Virus record (IMG/VR): IMGVR_UViG_3300027797_000025
Location: 1 to 64,000 of that record
Origin: a virus
Direction: 5' to 3' (one strand)
DNA length: 64,000 bases
A program made the position numbers and the translations under genes. The notes under the pieces are model-generated. The model was not told where the DNA came from. It saw only the letters and a list, made by a program, of their open reading frames with translations, and ran no database searches. Positions 1 to 8,482 of this stretch are shown here, in pieces (the first letter of the stretch is position 1; each line of letters opens with the position of its first letter).

Positions 1-294
1 AATTTGAAATCATACGGGCCCCTATACGTTGGAAAGTTACGCTACTGGCATAAAAAAGTGTTACCTATTTTTGAAATAGGAACTACCCAAGAAACTGAAA
101 TGCCTTACAGAAAAGGTAAGTGTTTGGTAATGCGAGCCCCATTTACAGAGCCAGGTTTTTATTTAGGCCTGTGGGTTGAGCGCCCTCAAATTGACTGGGA
201 AGATGAAGATAAGATTGATAAGATACTATCTGACGCTATGAAAGCTAGAGTTGCTTGGAAACCAGAGGATGGGTTATTTGATGAAGCTTTTTAA
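1..294 (+). CDS. Hypothetical protein, possibly 5'-truncated by window edge
   Basis: The frame is open from base 1. A TTG at 4 could be a start, but no ribosome site can be seen, so the true start may lie outside the window. About 97 residues are visible, with an aromatic N-terminal part and an acidic stretch (DWEDEDKIDK) near residue 65. I recognise no family. Its end overlaps the next gene by 14 nt, which suggests the two are co-translated just upstream of the packaging genes. Confidence 0.65.
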   Translation, partial: NLKSYGPLYVGKLRYWHKKVLPIFEIGTTQETEMPYRKGKCLVMRAPFTEPGFYLGLWVERPQIDWEDEDKIDKILSDAMKARVAWKPEDGLFDEAF

Positions 295-526
295 AAAGAA
301 AGAGCCTTGGTTAAAGCCGTTCTCTGAAAAGGTATCTAATAGAGTATCTAAGATCCCTACCGCAGAGCTTGAGCAGTGGGTTGATCAATCATTGTATGAG
401 ATCGGCCGTTGCATGACCGCGTACTCAAAACAAAGAGAACCTATGTTCTTAAATGAGGCTTTATTAGGGGCGGAAGCCTTGCACGCGGTTATAGATGAGT
501 TAAACCGCCGAACAACACGCCATTAA
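281..526 (+). CDS. Hypothetical small protein upstream of terminase
   Basis: This is an 81-residue protein. I chose ATG 281 because AGAGGA lies about 11 nt upstream and the reading MKLFKKKEPW looks like a natural N-terminus; TTG 251 and ATG 269 are longer alternatives. The protein starts basic and is otherwise predicted helical (QWVDQSLYEIGR, ALLGAEALHAVIDEL). No known domain is recognised. A helical protein just before terL could be a small terminase subunit, but it has no clear helix-turn-helix and I do not claim that. Confidence 0.7.
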   Translation: MKLFKKKEPWLKPFSEKVSNRVSKIPTAELEQWVDQSLYEIGRCMTAYSKQREPMFLNEALLGAEALHAVIDELNRRTTRH

Positions 527-545
527 ATCAATTTGTCGACAATTG

Positions 546-554
546 TGCTAAGAT
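546..554 (+). promoter_or_regulatory. Extended -10 promoter candidate upstream of terL
   Basis: TGCTAAGAT matches the TGNTANNNT pattern seen in several other gaps of this window. It lies just after the 10-bp palindrome TTGTCGACAA (533-542), which could be an operator. The terminator hairpin at 598-628 lies between it and the terminase, so transcription from here would have to read through or be attenuated. Confidence 0.35.
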
Positions 555-597
555 TCTCTTGCCTCTCTTCTCTCCCCCGTGATGGCAATCAAAAGGT

Positions 598-628
598 CCT
601 GGGTTTAAACGCCCAGGCTTTTTGTTTT
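598..628 (+). terminator. Rho-independent terminator / attenuator before terL
   Basis: The stem CCTGGG (598-603) pairs with CCCAGG (612-617) across an 8-base loop and is followed by CTTTTTGTTTT. This is a clear intrinsic terminator for the two small upstream genes. It ends only about 20 bases before the terminase ATG and so may also act as an attenuator. Confidence 0.75.
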
Positions 629-648
629 CACCTAGACTAGGGAACACA

Positions 649-2220
649 ATGAACACAGCAATGGATGAAGACGAGTTTTTCCCCGATGAAGAAGAAGACC
701 TTGCGCCCGAAGAAGAAATTGAAGAGCTTGATGAGCTCTCAAAAGAATTTGTTAACAAACTTGTAGATCGTTGTATTCAGTTTCAAACTGCGCTTGTAGG
801 CCATGAGCTACACCCTTATCAAATGCCTCTTGCGCGTCGTGTTATTGAATCTGTAATCATTAACGACGGTGAAGAAATTACCGCACTTGCTGCGCGTCAG
901 TCAGGCAAATCAGAAACTATTGCTAATACAGTTGCTGCGCTTATGGTGTTACTTCCACGCTTAGCAAAGATGTACCCAGACCTATTAGGCAAGTTTGCTA
1001 ATGGTGTGTGGATCGGTATGTTTGCCCCTGTTGAGGGTCAGGTAGAAACACTATTTGGTCGTACAGTAAACCGCCTTACATCAGAGCGCGCACTAGAGAT
1101 CTTGGGTGATCCTGAAATTGACGATTCTCTAGGAAAAGTTCCAGGCGTTACACGGCAGATTAAACTTAAGAACTCTGGCTCATCTCTAATGATGATGACA
1201 GCTAACCCCCGCGCAAAGATTGAATCTAAGTCGTTTCACCTTATTGTTATTGACGAGTGCCAAGAGGCAGATGACTTTGTAGTGTCAAAGTCCATCTCCC
1301 CAATGCTTGCGTACTACTCAGGGACCATGGTTAAAACTGGTACCCCGACTACGCACAAGAATAATTTTTATCGTTCTATTCAATTAAACAAGCGTAGACA
1401 GACAGGCGCACGTTCTAGACAGAATCATTTTGAGTGGGACTGGCGAGATGTGGCTAAGGTTAACGAAAACTACGGTAAGTTTATTAAAAAAGAAATGCTT
1501 CGTGTAGGGGAGGATTCTGATGAGTTCCAGATGTCGTACTCATGCAAATGGTTGTTGGAGCGCGGAATGTTCGTTACATCAACTATTATGGACGAACTCG
1601 GAGACACCTCCCAAGAAACTGTTAAAGCCTGGCACCGAACACCCGTCGTTGTTGGAATCGACCCCGCACGAAAACTTGACTCAACTGTAGTTACTGTTGT
1701 GTGGGTAGATTGGGATCGCCCAGATGAGTTTGGTTATTTTGACCATCGCGTCCTTAATTGGTTAGAGATCCAAGGTGACGATTGGGAAGATCAATATTTT
1801 CAGATTGTTCAATTCTTAAGTAGCTACGATGTGCTAGGTGTTGGCGTAGACGCTAACGGTGTTGGTGACGCAGTAGCTCAACGACTTAAACTGCTTTTAC
1901 CAAAATCTGAGGTTTATTCAATTGGCAGTAGCCAGCCCGAACAGTCAAAGCGGTGGAAGCATCTTAAAGCACTTATTGACCGACGTATGGTTGGGTGGCC
2001 TGCTCACGCAAAAACTCGCCGCCTACGTACCTGGAAGCGGTTCTACCAGCAGATGACAGATCTAGAGACTAAGTTTCAGGGCCCTAACTTCTTAGCTAAA
2101 GCCCCAGATGAAGCACATGCTCATGATGACTACGCCGACTCTTTAGCTATTGCTGTGGCCCTAACCATGGATTTAACTATGCCATCAGTTGAGGTTTCGA
2201 GTTCACCGTTTTATAGATAG
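649..2220 (+). CDS. terL: Terminase large subunit (packaging ATPase/nuclease)
   Basis: This is a 523-residue DNA-packaging motor subunit. It docks on the portal, translocates DNA with its ATPase domain and cuts concatemers with its RNase H-like nuclease domain. The Walker A-like segment ARQSGKSE lies around residues 81-88 and Walker B LIVIDE at 198-203. The nuclease domain has the first acidic site in VVGIDPA (D338) and the C-terminal HDDYADS (D493, D494, D497). I start at ATG 649 behind GACTAGGGAA; an upstream TTG at 622 lies inside the terminator tail. Length is normal for the family. The small subunit was not identified. Confidence 0.95.
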   Translation: MNTAMDEDEFFPDEEEDLAPEEEIEELDELSKEFVNKLVDRCIQFQTALVGHELHPYQMPLARRVIESVIINDGEEITALAARQSGKSETIANTVAALMVLLPRLAKMYPDLLGKFANGVWIGMFAPVEGQVETLFGRTVNRLTSERALEILGDPEIDDSLGKVPGVTRQIKLKNSGSSLMMMTANPRAKIESKSFHLIVIDECQEADDFVVSKSISPMLAYYSGTMVKTGTPTTHKNNFYRSIQLNKRRQTGARSRQNHFEWDWRDVAKVNENYGKFIKKEMLRVGEDSDEFQMSYSCKWLLERGMFVTSTIMDELGDTSQETVKAWHRTPVVVGIDPARKLDSTVVTVVWVDWDRPDEFGYFDHRVLNWLEIQGDDWEDQYFQIVQFLSSYDVLGVGVDANGVGDAVAQRLKLLLPKSEVYSIGSSQPEQSKRWKHLKALIDRRMVGWPAHAKTRRLRTWKRFYQQMTDLETKFQGPNFLAKAPDEAHAHDDYADSLAIAVALTMDLTMPSVEVSSSPFYR

Positions 2221-2298
2221 TTATGACTTTAGCCTGATTTTGTCTTACTTACGTAGCACACTATTGACTGAGGTCCTCAAACCAATTTAGGAGTTTAT

Positions 2299-2697
2299 AT
2301 GTCAATCTCACCAGCACCACGTTTTCCAGAAAGTGCGGATACAACTTACGACCGTAAGATGACAGGCGCTGTCCCAGGACAACGCGGCCCACTACGTTTT
2401 GAAGAAGGTATCGCAACTGATACCGATGTTCCACAATCGTTTACAGAAGGCGCAATGCAAGGTTATATGCCTGCACCTGGCCGCCCAAACCGTAATGCAA
2501 ACGTATTTGAAAAGCTTCCAGAAGAAACAATGCGCGAGCGTGCTCACGTAGGTTCTGCAGCTTGGGTAGAAGCCCCAAACAGCTTAAATGATTTTTCTGC
2601 TGGCGCATTTGCTGACCATGGCGATAACCGTTTTGAAGAGGTATTCCGCAATGGTGCTCATCAACAGGCTCTTAATCCTGCTGTAGTTCAAGACTAA
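2299..2697 (+). CDS. Hypothetical protein between terminase and portal
   Basis: This 132-residue protein starts at ATG 2299 behind TTAGGAG. It is rich in Pro, Gly, Asn and Glu, with little predicted secondary structure (for example MPAPGRPNRNANVFEKLPEE). The composition resembles the unknown proteins encoded at 58432-60342, so it may belong to the same kind of flexible, possibly virion-associated protein. No domain is recognised. A strong hairpin follows it at 2713-2751. Confidence 0.75.
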   Translation: MSISPAPRFPESADTTYDRKMTGAVPGQRGPLRFEEGIATDTDVPQSFTEGAMQGYMPAPGRPNRNANVFEKLPEETMRERAHVGSAAWVEAPNSLNDFSAGAFADHGDNRFEEVFRNGAHQQALNPAVVQD

Positions 2698-2712
2698 TAA
2701 ATTAAATAGCAA

Positions 2713-2751
2713 GCCGTTCCCCCTGCCCCTTACGTGGCGGCAGGGGGCGGC
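2713..2751 (+). terminator. Strong GC-rich hairpin, no T-tract
   Basis: CCCCCTGCC (2719-2727) pairs perfectly with GGCAGGGGG (2739-2747), and an outer GCCG/CGGC pair extends the stem. No run of T follows. It may be a weak terminator, an mRNA stabiliser or a processing site between two structural genes. Confidence 0.5.
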
Positions 2752-2771
2752 TGCCTATCTAAGGATTATAA

Positions 2772-3077
2772 ATGGCACTCATCTCAGGTAGAGAAGCAAA
2801 AGAAACTCCAACGCAGGTTGCTGCTAACCCTAAACTTTGGAACATGGTTACTGCTCAAGCAGGAGCAAAGTTTTCTAAAAACTCTCCCGCTCGCGGCCAC
2901 TGGATTCATGCTAAATACAACCAAATGGGTGGTCAATACGTTAAATCTAAGAAAGATATAGACCCTAGGTTTCGCGACTACGTTCAAGAAAAACGTGACA
3001 AAGAAGAAGAGCAAAGAAAAAAGAAAATAACCAAGAAGGTTGGGCAAGGCAACATCCGAGGCGAACGCTTCATATAA
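2772..3077 (+). CDS. Hypothetical basic protein upstream of portal
   Basis: This 101-residue protein starts at ATG 2772 behind TAAGGATTATAA. The middle (ARGHWIHAKYNQMGGQY) looks folded. The C-terminal third is a highly charged helix rich in Lys and Glu, which would suit nucleic acid or portal-partner contacts. No family is recognised. An internal dyad (3080-3103) directly follows its stop codon. Confidence 0.75.
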   Translation: MALISGREAKETPTQVAANPKLWNMVTAQAGAKFSKNSPARGHWIHAKYNQMGGQYVKSKKDIDPRFRDYVQEKRDKEEEQRKKKITKKVGQGNIRGERFI

Positions 3078-3079
3078 GC

Positions 3080-3103
3080 TGTCGATATGTTAATATATCG
3101 ACA
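3080..3103. promoter_or_regulatory. 9-bp dyad upstream of portal, possible operator
   Basis: TGTCGATAT (3080-3088) and ATATCGACA (3095-3103) form a perfect inverted repeat with a 6-base spacer. It shares the TGTCGA core with the palindrome at 533-542 upstream of the terminase. It could be a regulator binding site or a hairpin; no T-tract follows immediately. Confidence 0.35.
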
Positions 3104-3135
3104 TTGAGTTTTACTTATTTTGAAAGAGGTGATTG

Positions 3136-4857
3136 GTGAGCGGTATTGATTTCTCGCCTCCGAGTTATCGTGCAGCCTCTTCTGACCTAACAATCTCCAT
3201 CTCCCCACTTGGACTTGTTGAGCTTGCAGATGAAGAGTTTGAAGTACACGGCCCTCGTTTAAACCGTTATTCTCTTAACTGGGCAATGTACCTTGGTCAT
3301 CACTATTCATACCGCCGTCAAACAGGCGAAGCACAGATCATGCTCAACTATTACAGAGCATTTACAGACTTTTTAATTAACTTTACATTTGGTAAGGGCG
3401 TTAATTTTCGCTCATCTAAACTAACAGAAGCTATTGTTCCTAATTTACTTGAACGCGTTTGGGAAGTAGATAACAACAAAGCTACAGTGCTCTGGGAGAT
3501 TGGGCAGCAAGGCTCTGTTTCTGGAGATTGTTTTATCAAAGTAGCTTACGAAGAAGCCTGGGTTGACCCAGCTGGTAGAAACCATCCTGGCCGTGTACGC
3601 GTTCTTCCACTTAACTCATCTTTTGCTTTTCCAGAGTTTCACCCCCATGACCGCGAGCGTTTAATTCGTTTCAAGCTTAAGTATCGTTTCTGGGGAACAT
3701 CACTAGAAGGAACACGTCAAGTCTTTACTTACACAGAGATTTTGACAGACGACATCATTGAAGAATATATCAACGATGAGCTTATTGACTCTCGCCCTAA
3801 CCCGCTTGGCACTATCCCTGTTGTTCATATTCCAAACGTTCGTATATCTGGTTCTCCTTGGGGCCTATCAGATTGCAATGACATTATTAACATTAACCGT
3901 GCATACAATGAAACCGCTACGGATATTGCGGACATTGTTAACTACCACGCAGCGCCAGTTACGGTCATCATTGGAGCAAAGGCATCTCAGCTAGAAAAGG
4001 GTGCTAATAAAGTTTGGGGCGGGCTTCCAAAAGACGCTAAGGTAGAAAACCTTGAGGGCGGGTCACAAGGCCTAAAAGGCGCCATGGATTTCATGGCTTT
4101 GCTAAAGAAGTCTATGCACGAGATGATTGGTGTTCCTGAGACTGCTCTTGGTCAAGCACAACCAATCTCTAACACCTCTGGTGTGGCGCTTTCTATTCAA
4201 TTCCAGCCTTTAATGAACCGTTATCATCAAAAGATTATTCAATACGCGCATGGTTTGGAAAGAGTTAATGAATTAATCCTTGTAAGCCTTGCAGTCAAAG
4301 AACCTGAAACATTTATTTGGGATCCTAATTCCAGCACTGTGCCTCTAAAACAAGGCCAGGCTGCTCAGTTAGACCCTAACGACCCAATAACCTTTCAAAA
4401 CTATGTTTATTTCCCACAGCCACTGCCTCTAGATAAACTTATTGCACTTAACGAAATTCAAAGCAAGCTGTCTCTAGGCCTTGAATCTAAAGAAGGTGCC
4501 CTACGAGCACTTGGGGAAGAGTTCCCAGCGGCAAAACTTACAGAAATTCGTCAAGAACTTATTGAAGATGCTAAATCTGATGGCGCTCTTAAGTTGGTAC
4601 AGACTCAAATTGAAAATGACATCATGATGTTAACTGGTATGCAGTCAGCACAGCTAGGGCCTGGCGGAGGCCCAGCTCAGCCTGTAGGCGGCGGAGGCCC
4701 TGAAGCAGGAGTTCCTCAGTCTGTATTACCTCCAGTAATTGACGACGCAACTATTGCCGCACAGATGGGCGACCAAGCCTTGCGCGGCAACCTCGTCACA
4801 CAAGCTTATGGAACCCAACTCCCACAGAGGCGTGTTCCAGAAGGCTATGAAAATTAA
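3136..4857 (+). CDS. Portal protein
   Basis: This 573-residue protein forms the dodecameric head vertex through which DNA passes and to which the terminase docks. I call it from length, position between terminase and scaffold/capsid, and its C-terminal half: a segment like MIGVPETALGQ followed by NTSGVALSIQF, which is typical of portals of the SPP1 gp6 type. I chose GTG 3136 because GAAAGAGGT lies five bases upstream; TTG 3133 is the neighbouring alternative. The last 70 residues are Gly/Pro/Gln-rich and probably flexible. A hairpin with one bulge (4846-4883) spans the stop codon. Confidence 0.88.
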   Translation: MSGIDFSPPSYRAASSDLTISISPLGLVELADEEFEVHGPRLNRYSLNWAMYLGHHYSYRRQTGEAQIMLNYYRAFTDFLINFTFGKGVNFRSSKLTEAIVPNLLERVWEVDNNKATVLWEIGQQGSVSGDCFIKVAYEEAWVDPAGRNHPGRVRVLPLNSSFAFPEFHPHDRERLIRFKLKYRFWGTSLEGTRQVFTYTEILTDDIIEEYINDELIDSRPNPLGTIPVVHIPNVRISGSPWGLSDCNDIININRAYNETATDIADIVNYHAAPVTVIIGAKASQLEKGANKVWGGLPKDAKVENLEGGSQGLKGAMDFMALLKKSMHEMIGVPETALGQAQPISNTSGVALSIQFQPLMNRYHQKIIQYAHGLERVNELILVSLAVKEPETFIWDPNSSTVPLKQGQAAQLDPNDPITFQNYVYFPQPLPLDKLIALNEIQSKLSLGLESKEGALRALGEEFPAAKLTEIRQELIEDAKSDGALKLVQTQIENDIMMLTGMQSAQLGPGGGPAQPVGGGGPEAGVPQSVLPPVIDDATIAAQMGDQALRGNLVTQAYGTQLPQRRVPEGYEN

Positions 4858-4883
4858 AGGTGTTTAGCCTGTAATTTTTCATA
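4846..4883 (+). other. Hairpin across the portal stop codon
   Basis: TATGAAAATTA (4846-4856) pairs with TAATTTTTCATA (4872-4883) with one bulged T. It covers the end of the portal gene. It may tune readthrough into, or mRNA processing before, the scaffold gene 4975. Confidence 0.35.
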
Positions 4884-4974
4884 GGGATAGAGAAAATAAA
4901 CTCGTAATACAACGTTTGGTCACTCGTGCTCTTACTTCGGACAACGACCCCTAGGATATAAAGGATGTATAAAA

Positions 4975-5748
4975 ATGGAAAATGCAGAAACTATGGCAGC
5001 TGCTTTTGAAGCAGAAGCTAATACAGCTCCAGTTGTAAATGTGTCGGGCGTTGACGCGCCGACTGTTACTGATTCTACTAGTCTTAATAAGTTTTATACT
5101 GACGAAGATTTAGCAAGAGTCCGACATCAAGAAAAGGATAAGCTCTACCCTCAAATTGAAAGTTTGAAGGAAGAACTTAATTCGCTACGAAAAGAAAAAG
5201 AAGAAGAAGCATCTCGTCGTACTGCAGACGCGCAAGCAGAAGCAGAACGGGCAAGAGTAGAAGCATTGTCGGAACTAGATTCCAAGTCATATGCAGATGC
5301 TCGATTGTCAGAGTTGCAGGAGCAGTTGGAGCGTGAGCGTACCGAACGCGAACGAGCCTTCGCTCTTCTGGAGCAAGAAAAGTTATATGCAGATTTACAA
5401 TTTTATCGTACGCAAGTAGTTGAAGAAGAACGTGACAATATCATTCCGCAGCTAGTTGATTTTATTCAGGGTAATACCCGCGAAGAGATCGCTGAAAGCG
5501 TAGAACGATTGAAGGAACGTTCAGCAAGTATTCTTGAATCTGCGCAATCTGCTATGCAGACCGCCAGAAAAGAAATGAAGGGAACGAGCATTTCTGCTCC
5601 TCCCGCTGGACCACTGGAAACTAATATGGAGCAACGTACCCTTACGCCACAAGAAATTGCGGCAATGCCGATGAACGAATACGCAAAATATAGAGAACGA
5701 CTCATGAGCGACACCGCTCGTGGGAAGTCTCGCGGGCTGTTCGGTTAA
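4975..5748 (+). CDS. Capsid scaffold protein
   Basis: This 257-residue protein lies between portal and major capsid genes. Residues about 50-190 are heptad-like and full of Glu, Arg, Lys and Leu, predicting a long coiled coil. The N-terminus is low-complexity, and the short basic C-terminus (around the last 20 residues) is the kind of segment that binds capsid protein in known scaffolds. Position and architecture fit an internal scaffold that guides prohead assembly and then leaves. No protease domain is visible. Confidence 0.8.
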   Translation: MENAETMAAAFEAEANTAPVVNVSGVDAPTVTDSTSLNKFYTDEDLARVRHQEKDKLYPQIESLKEELNSLRKEKEEEASRRTADAQAEAERARVEALSELDSKSYADARLSELQEQLERERTERERAFALLEQEKLYADLQFYRTQVVEEERDNIIPQLVDFIQGNTREEIAESVERLKERSASILESAQSAMQTARKEMKGTSISAPPAGPLETNMEQRTLTPQEIAAMPMNEYAKYRERLMSDTARGKSRGLFG

Positions 5749-5783
5749 CCCCCAACCCAAAATCTAACAAGGAGTCAATTTAA

Positions 5784-6854
5784 ATGGCATCATCCATTAC
5801 AGGTACTGGCAATTTAGCCGCTGCGCCTACCGCGTACTCAGGTACCAATACCCAACTGACTCAAGCGATTCAGACAATCTGGTCTAAGGAAATTCTTTTC
5901 CAGGCCATGCCAATCCTTCGCTTTGAGCAGTTTGCAGTTAAGAAGACAGAACTAGGCGTAGCGCCTGGTCTTCAGATTAACTTTATGCGTTATAACAACC
6001 TCGGCTTTGCGGGTTCACTCGTTGAAGGCGTTCGTATGCAAACTAACGCACTAACAGCACAACAGTTCTCAATCACAGTATCTGAGCATGGTTATGCTCT
6101 TGCTGTTTCAGAGCTACTTCTAAACGCTTCATTTGATGACGTAATGGCTTCAGCCTCACGTCTTCTAGGTCGTAACATGGCTATCTATCTAGATCAGCTT
6201 TCACGCGACACACTTTATGCAGCAACTTCAACAATTTACGGTGAAGACCGCTCAGGTCTTACAGCCGCAAATGACTGGTATGGAGACGGCACAAAGGGAA
6301 CATCCCGTGCTTCTATGACAGGCGCGTTTAACTTAACAACAAAGACAGTTAAAGACGCAGTTGAGACACTTGCTACAAAGAACATCCCTCGCCTAGGTGA
6401 GACATATGTTGCTTTTATTCACCCACACCAAAGCCGTAAGCTTCGTGACAATCCAGAATTTATTGAAGTCACAAAGTACGCAGCTCCAGGTAACTTCATG
6501 CTTGGTGAGATTGGCCGCCTATACGACACAGTATTCATTGAGACCACACAGGTTCTCAAGGTTGCTGGTGGCGCTGGTGCCTCTTACACCACAGACACAG
6601 CTGTTGCTAACCCAACAGTAACTGCTGGTGGAGGTTATACAACCCCTGCCACATTCACTGGCAACGGTGGTTCTGATCGTTATTCAGCTATCTTCATTGG
6701 AGATAACGCATTCGGTCACGCAATCTCACTTCCAGTTGAACTTCGCGATGGCGGTATTCTTGACTTCGGTCGTGAGCACGCTCTTGCTTGGTACTCAATC
6801 TTCGGACTTGGTCTAATCACAGATCAATCTGTTGTTATTGCAGAAACCAACTAA
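5784..6854 (+). CDS. Major capsid protein, N4-gp56 type
   Basis: This 356-residue protein is the shell subunit. The N-terminal half has the family pattern ending in QLSRDTLYAAT, and the middle has the IHPHQSRKLRDNPEFIEV-like segment and GEIGRLYDTVFIETTQ, which I associate with the N4-gp56/HK97-fold capsid family. It starts at ATG 5784 behind AAGGAG. Codons favour strong GC-ending choices more than neighbouring genes, as expected for a highly expressed product. A 13-bp long-loop hairpin follows (6867-6923). Confidence 0.9.
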   Translation: MASSITGTGNLAAAPTAYSGTNTQLTQAIQTIWSKEILFQAMPILRFEQFAVKKTELGVAPGLQINFMRYNNLGFAGSLVEGVRMQTNALTAQQFSITVSEHGYALAVSELLLNASFDDVMASASRLLGRNMAIYLDQLSRDTLYAATSTIYGEDRSGLTAANDWYGDGTKGTSRASMTGAFNLTTKTVKDAVETLATKNIPRLGETYVAFIHPHQSRKLRDNPEFIEVTKYAAPGNFMLGEIGRLYDTVFIETTQVLKVAGGAGASYTTDTAVANPTVTAGGGYTTPATFTGNGGSDRYSAIFIGDNAFGHAISLPVELRDGGILDFGREHALAWYSIFGLGLITDQSVVIAETN

Positions 6855-6866
6855 TACAACTGAATA

Positions 6867-6923
6867 GTGATGGGGCGAGGATAAGCAAGGGCTGAAACCA
6901 CGCCCGCACTCTCGCCCCATCAC
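6867..6923 (+). terminator. 13-bp hairpin after the capsid gene
   Basis: GTGATGGGGCGAG (6867-6879) is perfectly complementary to CTCGCCCCATCAC (6911-6923). The 31-base loop can form an inner GGGC/GCCC pair. No T-run follows, so partial termination or 3'-end protection of the capsid mRNA is more likely than full termination. Confidence 0.6.
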
Positions 6924-6956
6924 ACCCTTCCACAGTCACTAATTAGGAGAATATAA

Positions 6957-7319
6957 ATGGCTACAAAAAAGCCCACCGATGTAACTGGTCGCATGCGTGA
7001 GCAGCAACTAGAAGATAATCTAGAAGTTATGCAGGAACGAGCAGCAGAGATGTCTATGGCATCGGCTACTGCCGCTGTACGACTTGAAACAGAAGTTATT
7101 GATGCTACTACGCCAGACCGTCAAACTATAATTGTTGATGAAGTAATCACCGTAGGTGATTCAAATGACACAGTTGAAATTCGTGTTATTGAAACAATTG
7201 AAAACATGACGCTTGGCGCAGGCAATAACTACAACTTCAAAGCTGGTCAAAAGTACAAAGTCACTAAACAAGTAGCTCAACACCTTAAGGAAAAAGGCTA
7301 CCTCGCAGGCGTAATCTAA
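6957..7319 (+). CDS. Small protein downstream of capsid, unknown role
   Basis: This 120-residue protein starts at ATG 6957 behind TTAGGAGAA. A charged helical N-terminus (1-45) is followed by a beta-type region and a C-terminal segment (NFKAGQKYKVTKQVAQHL) found in many small phage proteins encoded just after the capsid gene. A head decoration or connector-related role is plausible, but nothing in the sequence proves it. An intrinsic terminator follows at 7338. Confidence 0.8.
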   Translation: MATKKPTDVTGRMREQQLEDNLEVMQERAAEMSMASATAAVRLETEVIDATTPDRQTIIVDEVITVGDSNDTVEIRVIETIENMTLGAGNNYNFKAGQKYKVTKQVAQHLKEKGYLAGVI

Positions 7320-7337
7320 ATCAGTTAGACGCGGGGG

Positions 7338-7367
7338 GCGGGCTTTCGGGCCCGCTTCTTCGTTTAT
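7338..7367 (+). terminator. Rho-independent terminator
   Basis: GCGGGC (7338-7343) pairs with GCCCGC (7350-7355) around TTTCGG and is followed by TTCTTCGTTTATT. It ends the capsid-region transcript before the connector gene. Confidence 0.7.
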
Positions 7368-7422
7368 TAAGACTTTTTCTTTAAAAAGTGACACCATGTA
7401 ACCTGAAAGGTAAGGATTAATA

Positions 7423-8481
7423 ATGGCCCTACTTGCAGACTTGGTAGCACGAGTTCGTACTGAATTAGGAGACTCTAAAAAGCAGTTTAAGTTTACCGAT
7501 ACAGGTACAGGCTCTGAAAAGAGCTTCTATTTAAATGCAAAACCTGTTGAATTAACAGGGCTATATGTAACTGTAGCGGGCACGGCTATTGCGTACCCAG
7601 CTGGCTATACCCTTGAAAGTGGTATTGGCGTCATTCACTTTGTAACCGCCCCAGCCCTTAACGCTGCAATTGTAGTTGAAGGCATGTCTTCAAGATACTT
7701 CCTAGATACCGAACTTGAAGAGTTCATTAACACGGCCGTTCTACAGCACACAGACAACCGTACAGACCAGTTTGGTACCCAAGTAACCCTAGCCTCTCTA
7801 CCGCCTGTTGAAGAGTACCCTGTGGCCATTTTGTCGGCTATTGAGGGCCTATGGACACTCGCAACTGACGCCGCTTTTGACATTAACATCACTGCTCCAG
7901 ATGGGGTTGTAATCCCACGCGCACAGCGCTATACCCAGTTAACTGGAATTATTACCCAACGTGTAGAGCAGTACAAGCAACTATGCGCCGCACTTAACAT
8001 TGGTTTGTGGCGGTTGGAGATGGGCACTCTACGCAGAGTCTCACGAACAACTAACAAGCTAGTCCCTATCTACCTAGCTCAAGAAATTGATGATTCTCGC
8101 AAACCAGAGCGTATTTATATTAATAATGATTTGAAGGGGAGAACCCCACTACCCTCTTACGCGGGCACCTATGACATTATTCTTTATCAGGGTGATAACT
8201 GGTCGGGCACATTTGATTTCCCATTTGATGTAACTAATTTAAATTTTAAAGCTCAAGTACGAACCTATCCAAATAGCCCAGCTATTTACGCAACATTTAC
8301 AATTACTAAAACCAGCGCTGTTAACGGAACTATTCTATTAACTCTTCCATCAAGTGCTACTAAGTACATGCCTGTGCGAGCCTTTTGGGATCTACAAGCG
8401 ACTATGGATTCTGACCCCAACTTTGAGCAGACGTATGTTAGAGGCCAAATATTTACTCAACAACAAGTAACATTGGATTAA
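7423..8481 (+). CDS. Connector-like virion protein with C-terminal beta domain
   Basis: This 352-residue protein starts at ATG 7423 behind GTAAGGATT. Residues 1-200 look like a head-tail adaptor: a short helical start (LVARVRTELGD), a beta segment and then helices with the acidic run DTELEEFINTAV. The last 115 residues (YQGDNWSGTFDF onwards) resemble the small beta domain that often heads phage fibre or baseplate proteins. The fusion may tie the connector to the fibres encoded next. The assignment rests on position and shape, not a clear family match. Confidence 0.6.
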   Translation: MALLADLVARVRTELGDSKKQFKFTDTGTGSEKSFYLNAKPVELTGLYVTVAGTAIAYPAGYTLESGIGVIHFVTAPALNAAIVVEGMSSRYFLDTELEEFINTAVLQHTDNRTDQFGTQVTLASLPPVEEYPVAILSAIEGLWTLATDAAFDINITAPDGVVIPRAQRYTQLTGIITQRVEQYKQLCAALNIGLWRLEMGTLRRVSRTTNKLVPIYLAQEIDDSRKPERIYINNDLKGRTPLPSYAGTYDIILYQGDNWSGTFDFPFDVTNLNFKAQVRTYPNSPAIYATFTITKTSAVNGTILLTLPSSATKYMPVRAFWDLQATMDSDPNFEQTYVRGQIFTQQQVTLD

Positions 8482-8482
8482 T

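Noticed and set aside
594-620. Hairpin with TTTAAAC loop resembling a tRNA T-arm or att site
   Set aside because: The loop is eight bases, no acceptor or D-arm is present upstream, and a T-run follows, so it is a terminator. No integrase is present.
2734-2961. 75-residue + strand frame overlapping the 2772 gene
   Set aside because: It has no ribosome site, starts inside a hairpin and overlaps a better gene in another frame.
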